Below, in pieces: positions 32,836 through 44,468 of a DNA stretch of 64,000 nucleotides. The position numbers and the translations under genes are program-made. Source of the stretch: Microdochium bolleyi (lineage: Eukaryota > Ascomycota > Sordariomycetes > Xylariales > Microdochiaceae); assembly GCA_001566295.1 (NCBI GenBank), contig KQ964247.1, positions 558,001 to 622,000 on the forward strand, written 5' to 3'. The notes beneath the pieces were generated by a model that did not search any database, had not been told where the DNA came from, and saw only the letters and a list, made by a program, of their open reading frames with translations. Positions within the stretch are counted from its first letter, which is position 1. Each line of letters opens with the position of its first letter.

Positions 32836-34040
32836 GGCGAAACAATCAGGATGGTATGCAGGTTGCTACTGGAGACGAAGCCGCCTGGAGTCCTCGGTCG
32901 TGTATCATGGCACTCGTTCTTCAAAAGTCTGTGACTCTGGCATGGAAGTGAAACTCATGGTCCGGGTCCGAGAAGGGGTTATCAATGCCAGAGACGGATG
33001 TCGATAAGTGTCTGATAGAGGACCTGGGGGGCTTGGAACAAATCGGTCACCAGGAAGAGCAATGATGAAAAGTGGCTGCTGATCCGTGTAGTGGATGGCA
33101 GGGCATGCCAGATGTCCGGCGTGCGATTGGATCAAGGGCTCCATCTGAACGTGCAGATCCCGGCAAGGTCTCTTCAGCTCGACGTCAGCTAGCTCGCTTC
33201 GGGGTGATGTTGCACCTTGTCGAGGCTTGTATACTAGCCATCCACAGAAATCAGTTCTACGTTGTCAAGGGGAAGAGCGTCATGTGCTGACAGATGTGCA
33301 AGCACATGTTGTTGTTCTTGAAGCAGGGCAGTCATGATCAGCATCGACTTGTAGAGTCGTTCGTGGGAAAATGTCCTACGTCGACCTAGGGTGTGTATGC
33401 TAATGGATAAAGAGAAGCAGATCAACCTAGGCGACGCGAAGATGTAGTGCGGTTGCTTGGAAAAGCACGAGTATTTGCCTATTTACACACCTTGTGAATG
33501 GAAACGCGCCATAGCAGCTGCGAGGATATTCATGTCGCAAGCAAGCTCGAAACCCAGCGGGACCCTGTGGGGCCGTCGTGCATCCGCGACTCCACTCTGA
33601 AGCCGCCCCGGATTGGGGCAGGCATCGGGGTCCAAGGCAACAGCTGCAGACCCTCCTATGATTGCAGCGCGCAGCTGGCGGTGGTGCAATCGCCAGCTGT
33701 CATCGTGGCAAATGACGACGCATTGCGCGTTTCAAAGGGTGTCGTAAGACGGCCCCACTTATCAGCCCAGGACTCTGGCTCAGCCCCGACCCTTTGAACA
33801 CCACGGCCCGCAACCAACGTCAGCCCAGGCAGGCAGGCCATCTTCATCTTCGTCTCCATCAACATCATCGCCATTTCATCACATCACCAATACTTGCCGG
33901 TGCCATCAGACAGCAGATGAGCACGCAGTCCGCCACAACCTGAACGCTTCTTAGCATTTATTCGCACCATCGACTGTCCGTCCTCCCAGCAAGCACCCTT
34001 GATAGGAGACGCACCTGCCGCAGGCATCCAGTTCCCCACC
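32836..34040. promoter_or_regulatory. Divergent intergenic region upstream of two genes
   Basis: This 1.2-kb region lies between the starts of the Ala/Lys-rich protein gene (-) and the His-rich membrane protein gene (+). Both promoters must lie here. No additional exon or repeat was recognised. CCTAGG words occur at about 33386 and 33427. Confidence 0.45.
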
Positions 34041-35267
34041 ATGCAGCTCACCTCGCTCGTTGCCGTGGGCCTGGCGGTCGCATCGACCAACGCCATCCTG
34101 CTCCCCCCTGACATTGGTATCGCCGACGAGGATACCTTCAGCATTCTCCCGCATCCCATCGCTGATCATGGGATCGGCATCGCTGCCCTCGGCAGGGACA
34201 CAAGCATCAGCCTCGACTGCCCCGGCTGTCCCGTCCGCAAGTACCACCGCACTGGCAAGACGACGACCCACACCAACCTCAAGAGCCACCTGGAACTAGA
34301 TTTCACCGTCAAGCAGCTCAACGGTCAGGATGTCCTCCTCCTCAACGGCCTCCCGATCTTCCCGTCTGCGCTGGCCATGAGCGACAAGCCCTTGACGGCC
34401 CGCCTGCTCCCGGACTTCAAGAAGAAGAACCATGACTTCGTCCAGGCCCCCGACCCGGAGACCCTTGGGTTCAGCCTCTCTGCTTGGTCAGTCCGCAAAG
34501 ACCCAAAGACCAACCTCGAGCTCTTCGCCGTCGACCTTCAGATCATTGAGGTCGGCAACGTCTTCATCGAGGGCATCGACATGGTCGAGGCCTCGGTCCT
34601 TAAGACGCCCAACAACAAACTGGTGCTTGCGGAGGTCAGCATCATCCCGCCCCAGGCTACTCCCCCGAGCGGCAGCACCAAGGACTGCTCCTCGCTCCTC
34701 TGCCAGGTCAAGAACATGTTCAAGGGTGTCTTCTCCGGCTTTGGATCGTTCAAGCCCTGCACCAAGCCCGCGCCCATGAGCGGCGAGATCGTCGGCGATG
34801 CCGACGAGGCGTTCTCCGAGCCTCCGGCTCGTCACGGCCGTCCTGGTCACCATGGCCACCATGGTCACCACGGCCACGGCCACCACGGTCCCAAAGGCCA
34901 CAACTGGGGTCACCTCCTCGCCAGCATCGCCTCCCAGATCCTGCTCCCCATCGCCTTTGGCGTTTTCGCCGGTGTCAGTGCCAGCGTGTAAGTTCAAACC
35001 CCCCCCCCCCCCTTCAACCATGAGATGTTGCGCACATTCACTGACATGAGATATCGTAGGCTCGGCATGATGGTCGGCACATTGGTTGTTCACATCTGGC
35101 GCGTCTGCGTCCGCGGTGGCGGCCGTTGCCCCCGTCGCCGTGGTGCTGAAAGCTGCCACAAGGCTTCCGCGGACGAGGTCGTGGTCGAGGAGGAGAAGGC
35201 TGGTTTGATGGCGCACCAGGAAGATGATGTCGAGGCCCCTCCGGCTTACAACACCGAATCCAAGTAA
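34041..35267 (+). CDS. Secreted/membrane His-rich fungal protein (DUF7728-like)
   Basis: Two exons, 34041-34987 and 35060-35267, give 384 residues. The start at 34041 (ACCATGC) begins a signal peptide, MQLTSLVAVGLAVASTNA; the frame is open for 14 codons upstream but that would bury the signal. A CPGC pair near residue 60 lies in a predicted extracellular beta-rich domain. A Gly-His repeat (HGHHGHHGHHGHGHHG type) at about 264-283 could bind metal ions. Directly after it, one or two hydrophobic segments (LLASIASQILLPIAFGVFAG; LGMMVGTLVVHIWRV) end in a basic stretch and an acidic cytosolic tail with PPAY. The layout matches a family of fungal type I membrane proteins of unknown role; the DUF number is from memory. 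The intron interrupts the membrane region and includes a run of 14 C (34999-35012). Confidence 0.8.
34999..35012 (+). repeat. C14 homopolymer inside an intron
   Basis: Fourteen consecutive C lie about 12 nt after the GT of the 72-bp intron of the His-rich protein gene. The tract is prone to slippage and to sequencing error, but it lies outside the coding sequence. Confidence 0.9.
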
Positions 35268-35707
35268 ATTGGCCTAAGGTATTGCTGACTGGACAAGATC
35301 ATCGAACCTGTATGGAATGGCACTCACGGAAGATTGTTCACCGGTCAAGATCGTTTTCGTAGTAACTAGTTTAGCAAATTGATTCATTGATTCACTGATT
35401 CATGGAATCTAGCAGTAAGCCAGCCGTCTTGCTCCAGAGTGTGCTCTCCACCATGCGGCGACGTCAGTTGGTCTGCCATACGCACTTGGCCGTTGTCCTG
35501 AAGGGTTTGCTTTTTGTTCTCCTGGGCTGCGTAAACGCTTGCCCAAGATTAATTGCAGCGCGTACTGTTCTGACGCGGGGCTCTTATAAGGTAACCAGCA
35601 ACATACTCTGCCCACCCACGATCCGGTGAACCCCCCAACCACGGGTTTGACTGAAAGTCCCACAGTCCTGAAAACGTCCCGCACTCAGAGCTCAACTCAG
35701 AACTGGC
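35268..35707. other. Convergent 3' intergenic region with a short direct repeat
   Basis: This is 440 bp between convergent genes. Three near-identical 8-bp units built on GATTCA (GATTCATT, GATTCACT, GATTCATG) occur at about 35380-35404. No gene was recognised. Confidence 0.5.
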
Positions 35708-36534
35708 TCACTCCCTCGCGAACGGGTCGTTCTCCGGGTCCGTGTTGCGCGTGTACTCTGACTGGTCCGCAATCTTGGCGGCCAGCTCCGGGCCGTACTG
35801 GTCCGTCACGAAGGCGAAGATCATATCCATGCCCGCCGAGATGCCCGAGGCCGTATACACCTTGACGCTGCTGTTGTCGTCGTCGACGACCCACCGAGCC
35901 TTCTTGGCCCAGTTGACGGCGGGGTAGCGCGGGATGACCTGTGATTATTGCTGTATGTTAGGCCAGGGGGGGCACAAGGTGGTTCTTTGCTACGAAGACG
36001 CGGAATGTGGAGGTATTGCGGGAAAGGGCGAGGTTGAGAGATAAGAGAACAGAAAGCCCCTACCCAGTCCATAGCCCGCTTGTTACACGTCGCCCTCCGG
36101 CCGTCCAGCACGCCCGCCTGCGCGGCCAGTGCACTCCCCGTGCATATCGTCAGCAGGAACCTCAGCCTCGGCATCCTCTCCTTGATGAATGTGGCAATGT
36201 GCTCGACCTGGCTCGGGTCGTGGCAGCCTCTCCCGCCGGGCACGATCAGGACCTCCACGTCGTCCGGACAGGTCGCGTAGGTGTGCGTCGGCTGCACGGC
36301 CTGGGACATGGGGAACTCGAGACCCTTGGACTTGGACGACGGCGTGTCGGCGGGGAAGATGGTGCTGACGGGCGAGAGGTCCGAGGACAGGATGTAGAGG
36401 GACATCGGGTGGTCCTGGCGCGCAATGAGGTTGAGGTTGTCCAAGGGCCCGAACAGGTCGAGGGCCTGGAATCCGGGGAACAAGGCCGCGGCGAACTTCA
36501 CGGGCGGTGCCTGTTGCTGTGTTGGTGCTGCCAT
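35708..36534 (-). CDS. DJ-1/PfpI family protein (class I glutamine amidotransferase-like fold)
   Basis: Two exons, 36064-36534 and 35708-35938, are joined across a 125-bp intron with a CTAAC branch point and give 233 residues. The fold markers are FAAALFPGFQALDLFGPLDN, VEVLIVPGGRGCHDP and the nucleophile elbow RFLLTICTGSALAAQAGVLD, with Cys131 as the candidate nucleophile. The second exon supplies PRYPAVNWAKKARWVVDDDN and the helix GISAGMDMIFAFVTDQYG, typical of the isonitrile-hydratase/ThiJ-PfpI subgroup. Members include glyoxalase III-like, chaperone-like and isonitrile hydratase enzymes, and sequence alone does not separate them here. There is no signal peptide, so it is probably cytosolic. 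The start at 36534 is the first ATG and follows AATGGC-type context. Confidence 0.9.
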
Positions 36535-37182
36535 TGTTGTGGTGGCTTTGGGGCGCTGAGAATTTACTTCACACAGGGTATCTTCCCTTCTGTGTCTTGT
36601 TTCTCAACGTAATTGTTTTGTATATTTGGGTCGGTTGTTCTTTGCGCGAGTGCTGTTGTACGGAAACCACGACTCGATGTGGCCGGCCCCGCATCATCAA
36701 CTCCTCCGGCCAGCCTCGGAGCAAACGGCCTTCTGCCGGACCCCTCTCCCCTCAATCGACCGACACCGGGCCTTGGCTGAGCCTGCACCCCCGCCAGGAC
36801 GTCATAAGACAACGCCCGGATTCGGAAATTCAAGGCAATGTGAGCATGAATGAGGCCGTTGTGCCCCAGCTGACAATGGCCTCTCCTCCGAGCCAACACG
36901 GAGATTGGAGCCGTGGTTGTTGTCGGCTGAGAAGGACGGGCACACACTACCCCCCTCGCACGGCCACGTTGGTGGGCCGGCGTAAGGTCTATGCGGATTC
37001 CGATAATTTTGCAAACGTCTGTGAACTATTATATAGAAGATGCTAGTCATGCAGCCCTCTACACCACTATGCTCTGAAACCCATGTCCAAAATATACATA
37101 TAAACGCCCAGTGTGATTCCAAAACGCCATCCGATGAGACAGGAAAGCCTCGTGCAGTCTTGACCGACACAGCTTTCGCTTT
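36535..37182. promoter_or_regulatory. Promoter of the DJ-1-like gene and 3' region of the DUF255 gene
   Basis: This is 648 bp between two - strand genes. There is a TATATA element near 37029, but it lies about 500 bp from the DJ-1-like start and has no assigned role. No other gene was seen. Confidence 0.4.
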
Positions 37183-39633
37183 TTACGGATCCGTCGCCAT
37201 TGCTTCACTAGCTGCACCGTCGACTCGACGGTAGGCGCCATTCTCGAGGACAAACAGCCCTTGCTCCTTTGGGAGACCAGCGAAGCTAGGGTTCCTGGCT
37301 TGCAGCCAAGCTGAAGCTGTGCCATTGTATTGCAGTGTAGACAGGCTCGCGCGAGGCGCTTTGAAGAACTTGGCAAGCTCCTTAGCCTCCGGACTGTATC
37401 CCACGGAAAGTAATTGGGAAGCCCCAAGCCTCCAGGCTACGACTCCACACAGAAGACCCGGGAAGAGGTGTGGATGTTCTAGCATCTCGACGCCAAAGGC
37501 GTTGACAGTCTCCTTGGCAAGATATGTGTACTTCTTATCGCTGAGAAGCGCACCCAGTCTGAAGAGATTCGACGCCGAAACAGCATTGGTAGATGGCTGT
37601 GCTGAGTCCATCGCATCCTTGACTCGTAGGATGGCGTGGGGGGTTTTGCTTCTAGTCGAATAGAAGGCGCCGCAGCGACTCGCGTTGGGTTCGTCTGCCG
37701 AGGGGGTCATGCTGTCGTAAAACAGCTTGATCTGGACAGCCTGAAGCTCATCGGCCCACTGCAGCCACGACTCCTCTGCAGTCGCTTCGTAGAGCTCTAC
37801 TAGAGCCTCGATGAGATAAGCGTAGTCGTCAGCAAAGGCTTGGGTTTCGCTACGACCATCTGCCCACGCGCGGTACAGAGTCTTACTCGGTCCATCCCAG
37901 AGCTCTGTTCTGACAAAATCCGCAGCTCTCTTAGCTGCTGCAAGGTATCGTTCGCCCCTGGCAGCTGCATCGCCTCCGGTGTGCCGCAGTGCGAGTGCAG
38001 TCCTCGCCAGCGCTGCTATGGCCATGCCGTTGTAGGCTGTCACCACCTTTGTGTCCAGAGCTGGCTGCACCCGCTCTTTGTCTCGGAAAGCCTGAAGCTT
38101 GTCTCTAGCCGAGGCGATGATTTTGGGCACGTCGTCGTCGGACAGTCCAAGCTGCTTCGTGAGTCGCGCGTGGTTGCGAACGATGCGCAACACGTTCTGG
38201 TTGAGAAATTCGTCGTGTGGATCTTGGCTGCGGTCGACATTGCCGTGCTCCTGCACATCCCAGTATGCAGCTGCCACCTCGCTTTCCTGTTCATTCCCAA
38301 TGATGCTGTCGAACTCCTTCCTTGTCCACAAGTAGAAAGCGCCCTGCTGCATAATGCTGTCGCCCTTCTTGTTCACCGAGTCGGCAGCCTCACTCGAGAC
38401 AAATCCACCTTTGTTGGAGGTCATCCTCTCACTCGTGATATAGTCGGCGATCTCAAACACGGTGCTGGCAAACTCGGATTGTTCCGTTCCTCCTACGAGC
38501 AGCCAAGCATCCAAGAAAACCCCCAGCAACAGCGAATTATCGATGAGAAGCTTTTCGAAGGACGGCACAGACCAGTCTCGCGTGACCGACAAGCGGTGGA
38601 AGCCTCCTCCGATGTGGTCATGCATGCCGCCTGCAACCATGCGGCGGAGGGTGTGCAGTGCCATAGTGCTGACGTATTCACAATCCTGTGCACCAACAAC
38701 ATCTTGCACCTCCTTGGGGAAGCGTGTGGCACGAAGCAATGTGGACAGCTTCGCCGATGTGGGGAACTTTGGCCCCTGCCCAAAGCCTCCACACATGGGG
38801 TCGAAAGTTGCCGCGATCCGAGTGTACGCTTCTTCGATCTGGTCGAGGTCGACCTCGCCCTCGAAGTCGCCATCGTCGGGTTGAACAAGAGGCCGAGCTG
38901 CGGCGCCAGCATTCAAAGTGCCTTCTCCGGAGAAATGGCGAAGCTCAATGACACTCTTCTTCGCCTCGTCTCGAACACGAACCTCCTCCTCAGGCCACAC
39001 GCTCTGAAGCTTTTGCAAGATCACCAGGAACTCGAGTGGCTCATCGCTGCCGTCTTGTTCTGATTTTGGTTGGTGAACTCCCGGACCGGTCCAGTATGTG
39101 CCACCAAAGACAGGTTCGAGGTCGGGCGTGAGGAACATGTTTAGTGGCCAACCACCACCACTATTGAGAGAGAGGTTGTAGTTCATGTAGATGGTGTCGA
39201 TGTCTGGTCGCTCTTCGCGGTCGACGATGATGGGGATGAACCGTTCATTCAATATGTTGGCAATGCGGGGGTTTGAGAATGAGTCCTGGCGGGTCAAGTG
39301 GCAATCTGTTGTAGGTCAGAATACGGTCAGGCATCGTCATGACTGGGGAGACGCTGGGCATGCGATGAGTTTCTTACAGTGGGAAGCGAGAAAGCCAATG
39401 GATAGGAAGATGAGCTTGTTCTCGGCCTTTGCTCTTGCAATGGCCTCATCGTCGAGCAGCTGCCAGTGGACAAGCGTGTCCGCGTGAGCACGGATGAATG
39501 GATTCTTGCTGTCGCCGGCACGGTTCTGCAAAGGGGGAGCAGATGGCTCCTGAACTGCGGCGGGCTGCTGGGCCACGGGGGTCGCGGAGGCGATGGCGGA
39601 GCCGGGAGGCGGGTTGAGCTGAGCAGACATCAT
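37183..39633 (-). CDS. DUF255 thioredoxin-fold protein (YyaL/SPATA20 family)
   Basis: Two exons, 39378-39633 and 37183-39305, give 792 residues. The N-terminal thioredoxin-like DUF255 domain (about 45-210) shows NPFIRAHADTLVHWQLLDDE, LIFLSIGFLASHYCHLTRQ, FIPIIVDREERPDIDTIYMN and GGWPLNMFLTPDLEPVFGGT. The C-terminal two-thirds is the (alpha/alpha) toroid common to the family (FDPMCGGFGQGPKFPTSAKL; GGMHDHIGGGFHRLSVTRDW; KVVTAYNGMAIAALARTALA). The relatives (bacterial YyaL, human SPATA20/SSP411) have no firmly established reaction. The usual CxxC is SxxC here (S84, C87), so a classical redox pair is missing. The frame is open upstream to 39924 with a basic, Ser/Pro-rich stretch that could be a mitochondrial presequence, so the true start may be earlier. 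Confidence 0.9.
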
Positions 39634-40587
39634 CGCGGGGCTCTTCGGCTGCGGAGAGGCCGGCCGGGGTGGTCGAGGTGTAGTCAAGCCTGTCGGATGT
39701 TGTGGTGTCGAGTCGCCGCAGCAGTGGTTGTGTTGCAAGAGGTAGCAAGTTCTGCTCAGAGGTTTGAAGGTTTGGGCTGGTCTGATGAGAAAAGGTGCCT
39801 CGCCGCTACCGGTGGGAAGCGTGAAAAGCCGGAAGCTCACATGCCAGGCGGGCGGGTCCAACACAATTCGGGGGATGGCAGTTCGAGGCCGCGCGGGGTG
39901 GCGGTGACGGCAGGCGCGTTCCACATTTCCACAGGTCTCGCCTTGGAGAAGGGTCCACGGGTCGCTCCTCCCCCAAGCCTGCTAGATGCCTGCGAGATGC
40001 CAAGAATGCACATGCGGTTTCGTGCTTGCCTCCTTGGTGGATTAAACTTTTAAGCTCCGGGCGAGCACGAGCACGAACCAGAAATGTGGAATCTCAAGGG
40101 TCGCGCCTTCCGCATTCCCAACCATGAACCAAGATTTCGTGAATCAGTGCAGGTGATAAAGCTCACGCCGTGATGGGCATTGTGACGACCTGAGGTTCCT
40201 CAAGCGGTGGTACAAAACGGCTCAGGTCACGCTCAATAATGAATGTCTCGACGCGATGTTGCTCGCAGTCGAGCCTAGGCTTCTCCCCTGCACAGAGTAT
40301 CTCCGATCTCCTATTCAAATGAGCCACCCCTGTCACACTTGCAGTCGCGTCAGCAAAAGATCGAGAAGCTGAGCCGTGTTAATTAGCGTGCTCCGAAAAG
40401 AGATTGAAGATGCCCGCATGAGCTCAACCTGCAGGTTCCCACTCAGAGATTCGATTTCAGAACCGCAGAAAATCACCAGATCGCTACCAAGCTCAACCTG
40501 GAAGCCGACAAACACCAGCGATCATTGTGTATACCTCATGGAAGACTGATTGGCTCATAGAGTCGTCGACAGGAACGACTGCGCGCC
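39634..40587. promoter_or_regulatory. Divergent promoter region, DUF255 gene (-) / ankyrin-CorA gene (+)
   Basis: These 954 bp lie between two head-to-head starts. The left 290 bp are open in frame with the DUF255 protein and might be coding if that gene starts upstream. Nothing else was recognised. Confidence 0.45.
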
Positions 40588-43500
40588 ATGGCAAGCGAGG
40601 CAAGCGTGGCCAGCAGCCAGCCGGACCAGCGACAGCTCAGGCTTATCGCGGCTTCTGCACAGGCCAACGAGAGCAGAATCCGCGACATCTTGAGTGAGGA
40701 CCCAGGTTCTTGGACATCAGTCGCCGACCAGGACGCGCTGCGCCAGGCTCTGCAGAAGGTCGCGGCCCGTGGTAAGCTTTCCATTGTCCAGTTTCTGCTG
40801 GCTCAGGGTGCCGACATCAACCCCCGGCGCGACAATGAGGTCTCGGCCTTGTTCAAGGCCGCTGAGGGAGGGCAGGCTCATGTCGTCACCGAGTTCCTCC
40901 GTCGGGGAGCTGATCCCAACTGTCGCAACCCACGGACCGGGCAGACGGCCCTCTTCGCGGCGATTCTCAAGGGCCACAATGCCGTGGTCAAGGCTCTGCT
41001 CGAAGGGGGTGCCAATGTCGATGCACATGACAGGGAAGGCCGAACACCGCTGCTATACATTGCGGCCGAGAAGCCTGGCAAGACTAAGTGGAATGTCGAC
41101 ACCGTCAAGCTGCTTCTCGACAACAACGCAGATCTCGAGGTCAAAGACGGCACCGGGCGCACGCCTCTTCTCTGGTCGGCCACAAACGGCAGCGCCGAGC
41201 TCATGCGAGTTCTCCTTGAGTACAAAGCAAACCTCACGGCCACCAACAACCGCGGGCGGACAGCACTACACCTGGCGGCGGAGAGTAGCCACAGTAGCAC
41301 CAGGGAGGCTGCAGTCGGCTTGCTGCTCACCTATGGAGCCAATCCTTGTGCTGTCAGTGATGGCGGATGGACGCCACTGCACAATGCTGCGCAAAGTGGC
41401 TACACACCAGTAGTCAAATTGCTCATGGATGCAGGCGCGAACGTCAATGCTCAACTATCGAACGGTATGACACCATTGCATTGGGCTGCTTTCAATGGCT
41501 TCGAAGAGATGGTCAGGGCTCTCCTCGGTCGTCCAGAACTCGCCTTGTCGACCAGAGACACTTTTGACCGCACCGCGATGCTATGTGCGGCCGAGCGGAA
41601 CCATCCAGAGATCGTCCAGCTGCTTTCCCCAGCCCGCAATGGGGAAAGATTGTCGGCAGTGGCTGCGGCTGCGTGCAAGGCTTTTGATGCCACCATCGTC
41701 GACTTTGGGCAGTTCGACAAGAAGCAACTCGTCACCAAATGCACGGTTCACGAGCTACTGTATGGATGGGACCATGAGAACAACAAGCCCAAGATCCCGA
41801 CGCTGCAGAAGAACATAAAGTACAAACCAGATTTCCGATGGATCCATTTGCCGGCCAATAATGTGAGTAGTTTGTAACATGAATCTACGCCAAGCAGAAT
41901 ACTGACCTCAAGATAGATTGCCTGGGCTGAGGTAAGCGTGCCTTCTCGTCGTGAGCAGCTTTTCACACTGACACGATCTCCTGCAGACGCTATTATCCAA
42001 GTCATTCATTGAGGCTGGGCATCGTGACATTGAAGCGTTCAAAGCCCTGGAGCGGTGCTTTGACCAAGAACACCATGGACGTTACTCGCATGCTCACTTT
42101 ATGCGGACATTCTGCCAACGAATTGCCGCTCGAAGTTCGGATACCACCGAAGGGAAACGAGACGAGAATCCATTGATTTCGGTCACGGAGGAACACCTCG
42201 ACTCAACTACAAATGGTGAGGCTCATGGACCGCCGTTGACACCGCGAAAATTCGCCGATGGCTTCGAAGGCGACGCGCAGAAAAGTGACGGCAAGAAGAA
42301 AAGTAAAGCCGAACAGCTAGCCGAGCGACACCCAAAGAAAAGTAAAAGAGGAAAAGGCCCGCCTGGTAATCCTCCTCGCCGCCAGGACAGCGGCTTCAGC
42401 AATGTTAGCAGCAAGACCTTGGCGCCTCTGGCATGGGAAACGAGCCGCTTCGCTGCTTCCAATGGAAAACTCGTACTCTTTGTAAGTATTTGTCCAACAT
42501 TTCTGCTCAGCGTGGAACGCTAAGATCTGGCTTAGATGCCTTTCCTGCATTATGAAACGGACGAGCGACGGCAGAAGATGAGCGACACCATCAGAGACGT
42601 TTTCGAGAGACAAGCTTTACCTGAGAGCCCATCCAGAGATTCACTGCTTGTCCACGCATATCTTAACAACGCTCGCCGGCTCCATCCTCGGAGGACTCTT
42701 GACCAGTATTTCTACCACGGAATTGACACTTCAATTAGAGACACTGATCAAGTCGTTTATCGGTACTGCAAGCATAATGGCATTGACAGGAAGGTTTTCA
42801 TGGTAGATCAGCTGTGGCTATGGGTCATCGGCAAAGATCTTATCATCACCTGCTTTCCGCAAAGATGGGATCAGCCCAAACAAGATCCATTGAATGTCCT
42901 GGACGGCATCATTGAAGAGACTAATGCCAAGACGCGGCCTCCGATGGAGTCAGTCTATGATCTGGCCATGCTCATCACGCATCGCTGCTCGGGAATGTTC
43001 GACCGGCATAGGCTGCATGACCCGGCCTACCAGTTTCTCGACATGTTCGAGCACTCCATTGGTATCGTGACAGATCTTGAGAGCCAGCTGTTCAGCCGTT
43101 TCAACCGGGCGTCAGAGCAATCCACGAAGTGGCTGCAAGATCATCGCCTGCGCCGACTAGGGAGGCATAGCAACTTCGTACGTTCATCATCCTGACCCCA
43201 ACACTTCGACAACATCCGCTAATTCAAGTCAGTTCCCGGACATTGGCGTCGAGACTGCACTGCTAGTCGAGATCAAGGATATTCGGGACGAACTTGGCAT
43301 AATAGGCCAGATATTGGATTCTCAGCTATCGACTCTCGGTTACTTCGAGTCGGTAGTGACAGAAGAGGTACGCGGCGAGGGGCCTCGTAAATCGACGGAC
43401 GCCGCCGTCCTCGAAGTGCGCAAGCGCAGCCGCGAACAGTGCCGCGGTATCGAGGACCGTCTCAAGGATATCGACCGCATGGACCAACAGGCAGAACGTC

Positions 43501-44468
43501 TGTACGTGAGTCTACGAGACCTACTGGACCTGAAGCAGAAGCATTCGAACGTGCTCGAGGCGCGGTTCGCCGGCGACCAGGCCGTCATCGCCGCCAGGCA
43601 GGGCCAGACAATCATGGTCTTCACAATCGTGACCATCATATTTCTTCCCATGTCCTTCATCGCCTCTTTCTTCGCCATCAACCTCGAGGACTGGACAGCC
43701 ATGCCACTGACGTCGGGATTTGTGTCTCGGTACATGTTCGGCATCGGTTTAAGCATCTCCATCCCGCTGATCGTCATGGCTATCACTTTCCACGAGATTT
43801 CGGACACGGCGCGACGATTTTGGCTGTGGCTCAGGCTAGGTGGCCTCCTCGGTGGTGCTCGCAAGCGGCGCAACTCGTCCATCACCACAGAACTCACGAC
43901 AGGAAACATAGACCTTCGACAGGTGCTGAGCAATTTCGCGACTGAACGCGACGGCCACGGTGCCAACGAGTACGATGACGACCACGACGAGAAAGCGGTC
44001 CTGAGCAGGACTGACGTCTTGCAACCAAGGCCCGGCCGTCCTTCCTACCAGCACAGCGAGCCGCGGCCCAGTCGCGACTCTAGACGACGCGTTGGCGACC
44101 TGGCGTCGAGCAACAGTACGCGCATGCGCCACAACCGCGACCAGCAGAGCGGCGACTACTCCGTGCACTACGCCGGTGGTATCAGCGGAATCGGCGGCAA
44201 TAGTGGCGGCGGGTTGATGAGCGATGCCGCTCGCAGACGGCGGTCTTCTGCTGCTACCGGTGCGCGGCCCCGAAAGGATAGTATCTTGGGCGGTGGCGGT
44301 GGCGCCACAGCTGCAACAGGCAATACCAATGTCATTTCTTGGGCGGCGAGATCGAGCATGGACACTGCAAGACACCATCAGCAGTCACGACGGAATCTTA
44401 ATCATCATGATATGCTGGAGCCAGATCTAGAGCGCGGGGCCTTTCAACCGCGTGGCTTGGGCGAATGA
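40588..44468 (+). CDS. Ankyrin-repeat / CorA-like membrane protein
   Basis: Five exons (40588-41862, 41917-41931, 41987-42481, 42536-43177, 43233-44468) all join in phase 0 and give 1220 residues. Residues from about 60 to 360 form about nine ankyrin repeats (for example GWTPLHNAAQSGYTPVVKLL, MTPLHWAAFNGFEEMVRALL). A basic Lys-rich linker follows near 540-570. The CorA-type helical domain runs from about 600 and ends in two membrane helices at about 936-958 (IMVFTIVTIIFLPMSFIASF) and 976-996 (YMFGIGLSISIPLIVMAITF). The loop between them reads FAINLEDW where CorA has GMN, so transport selectivity cannot be assumed. The C-terminal about 200 residues are disordered, with Gly/Arg-rich and His-rich patches. 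Ankyrin-CorA fusions are a fungal family of unknown physiology. A possible poly(A) signal AATAAA lies at 44562-44567. Confidence 0.92.

Noticed and set aside
37840..39063. 407-codon open frame on the + strand
   Set aside because: It is antisense to the DUF255 coding region, has no domain, and its composition mirrors the true frame.
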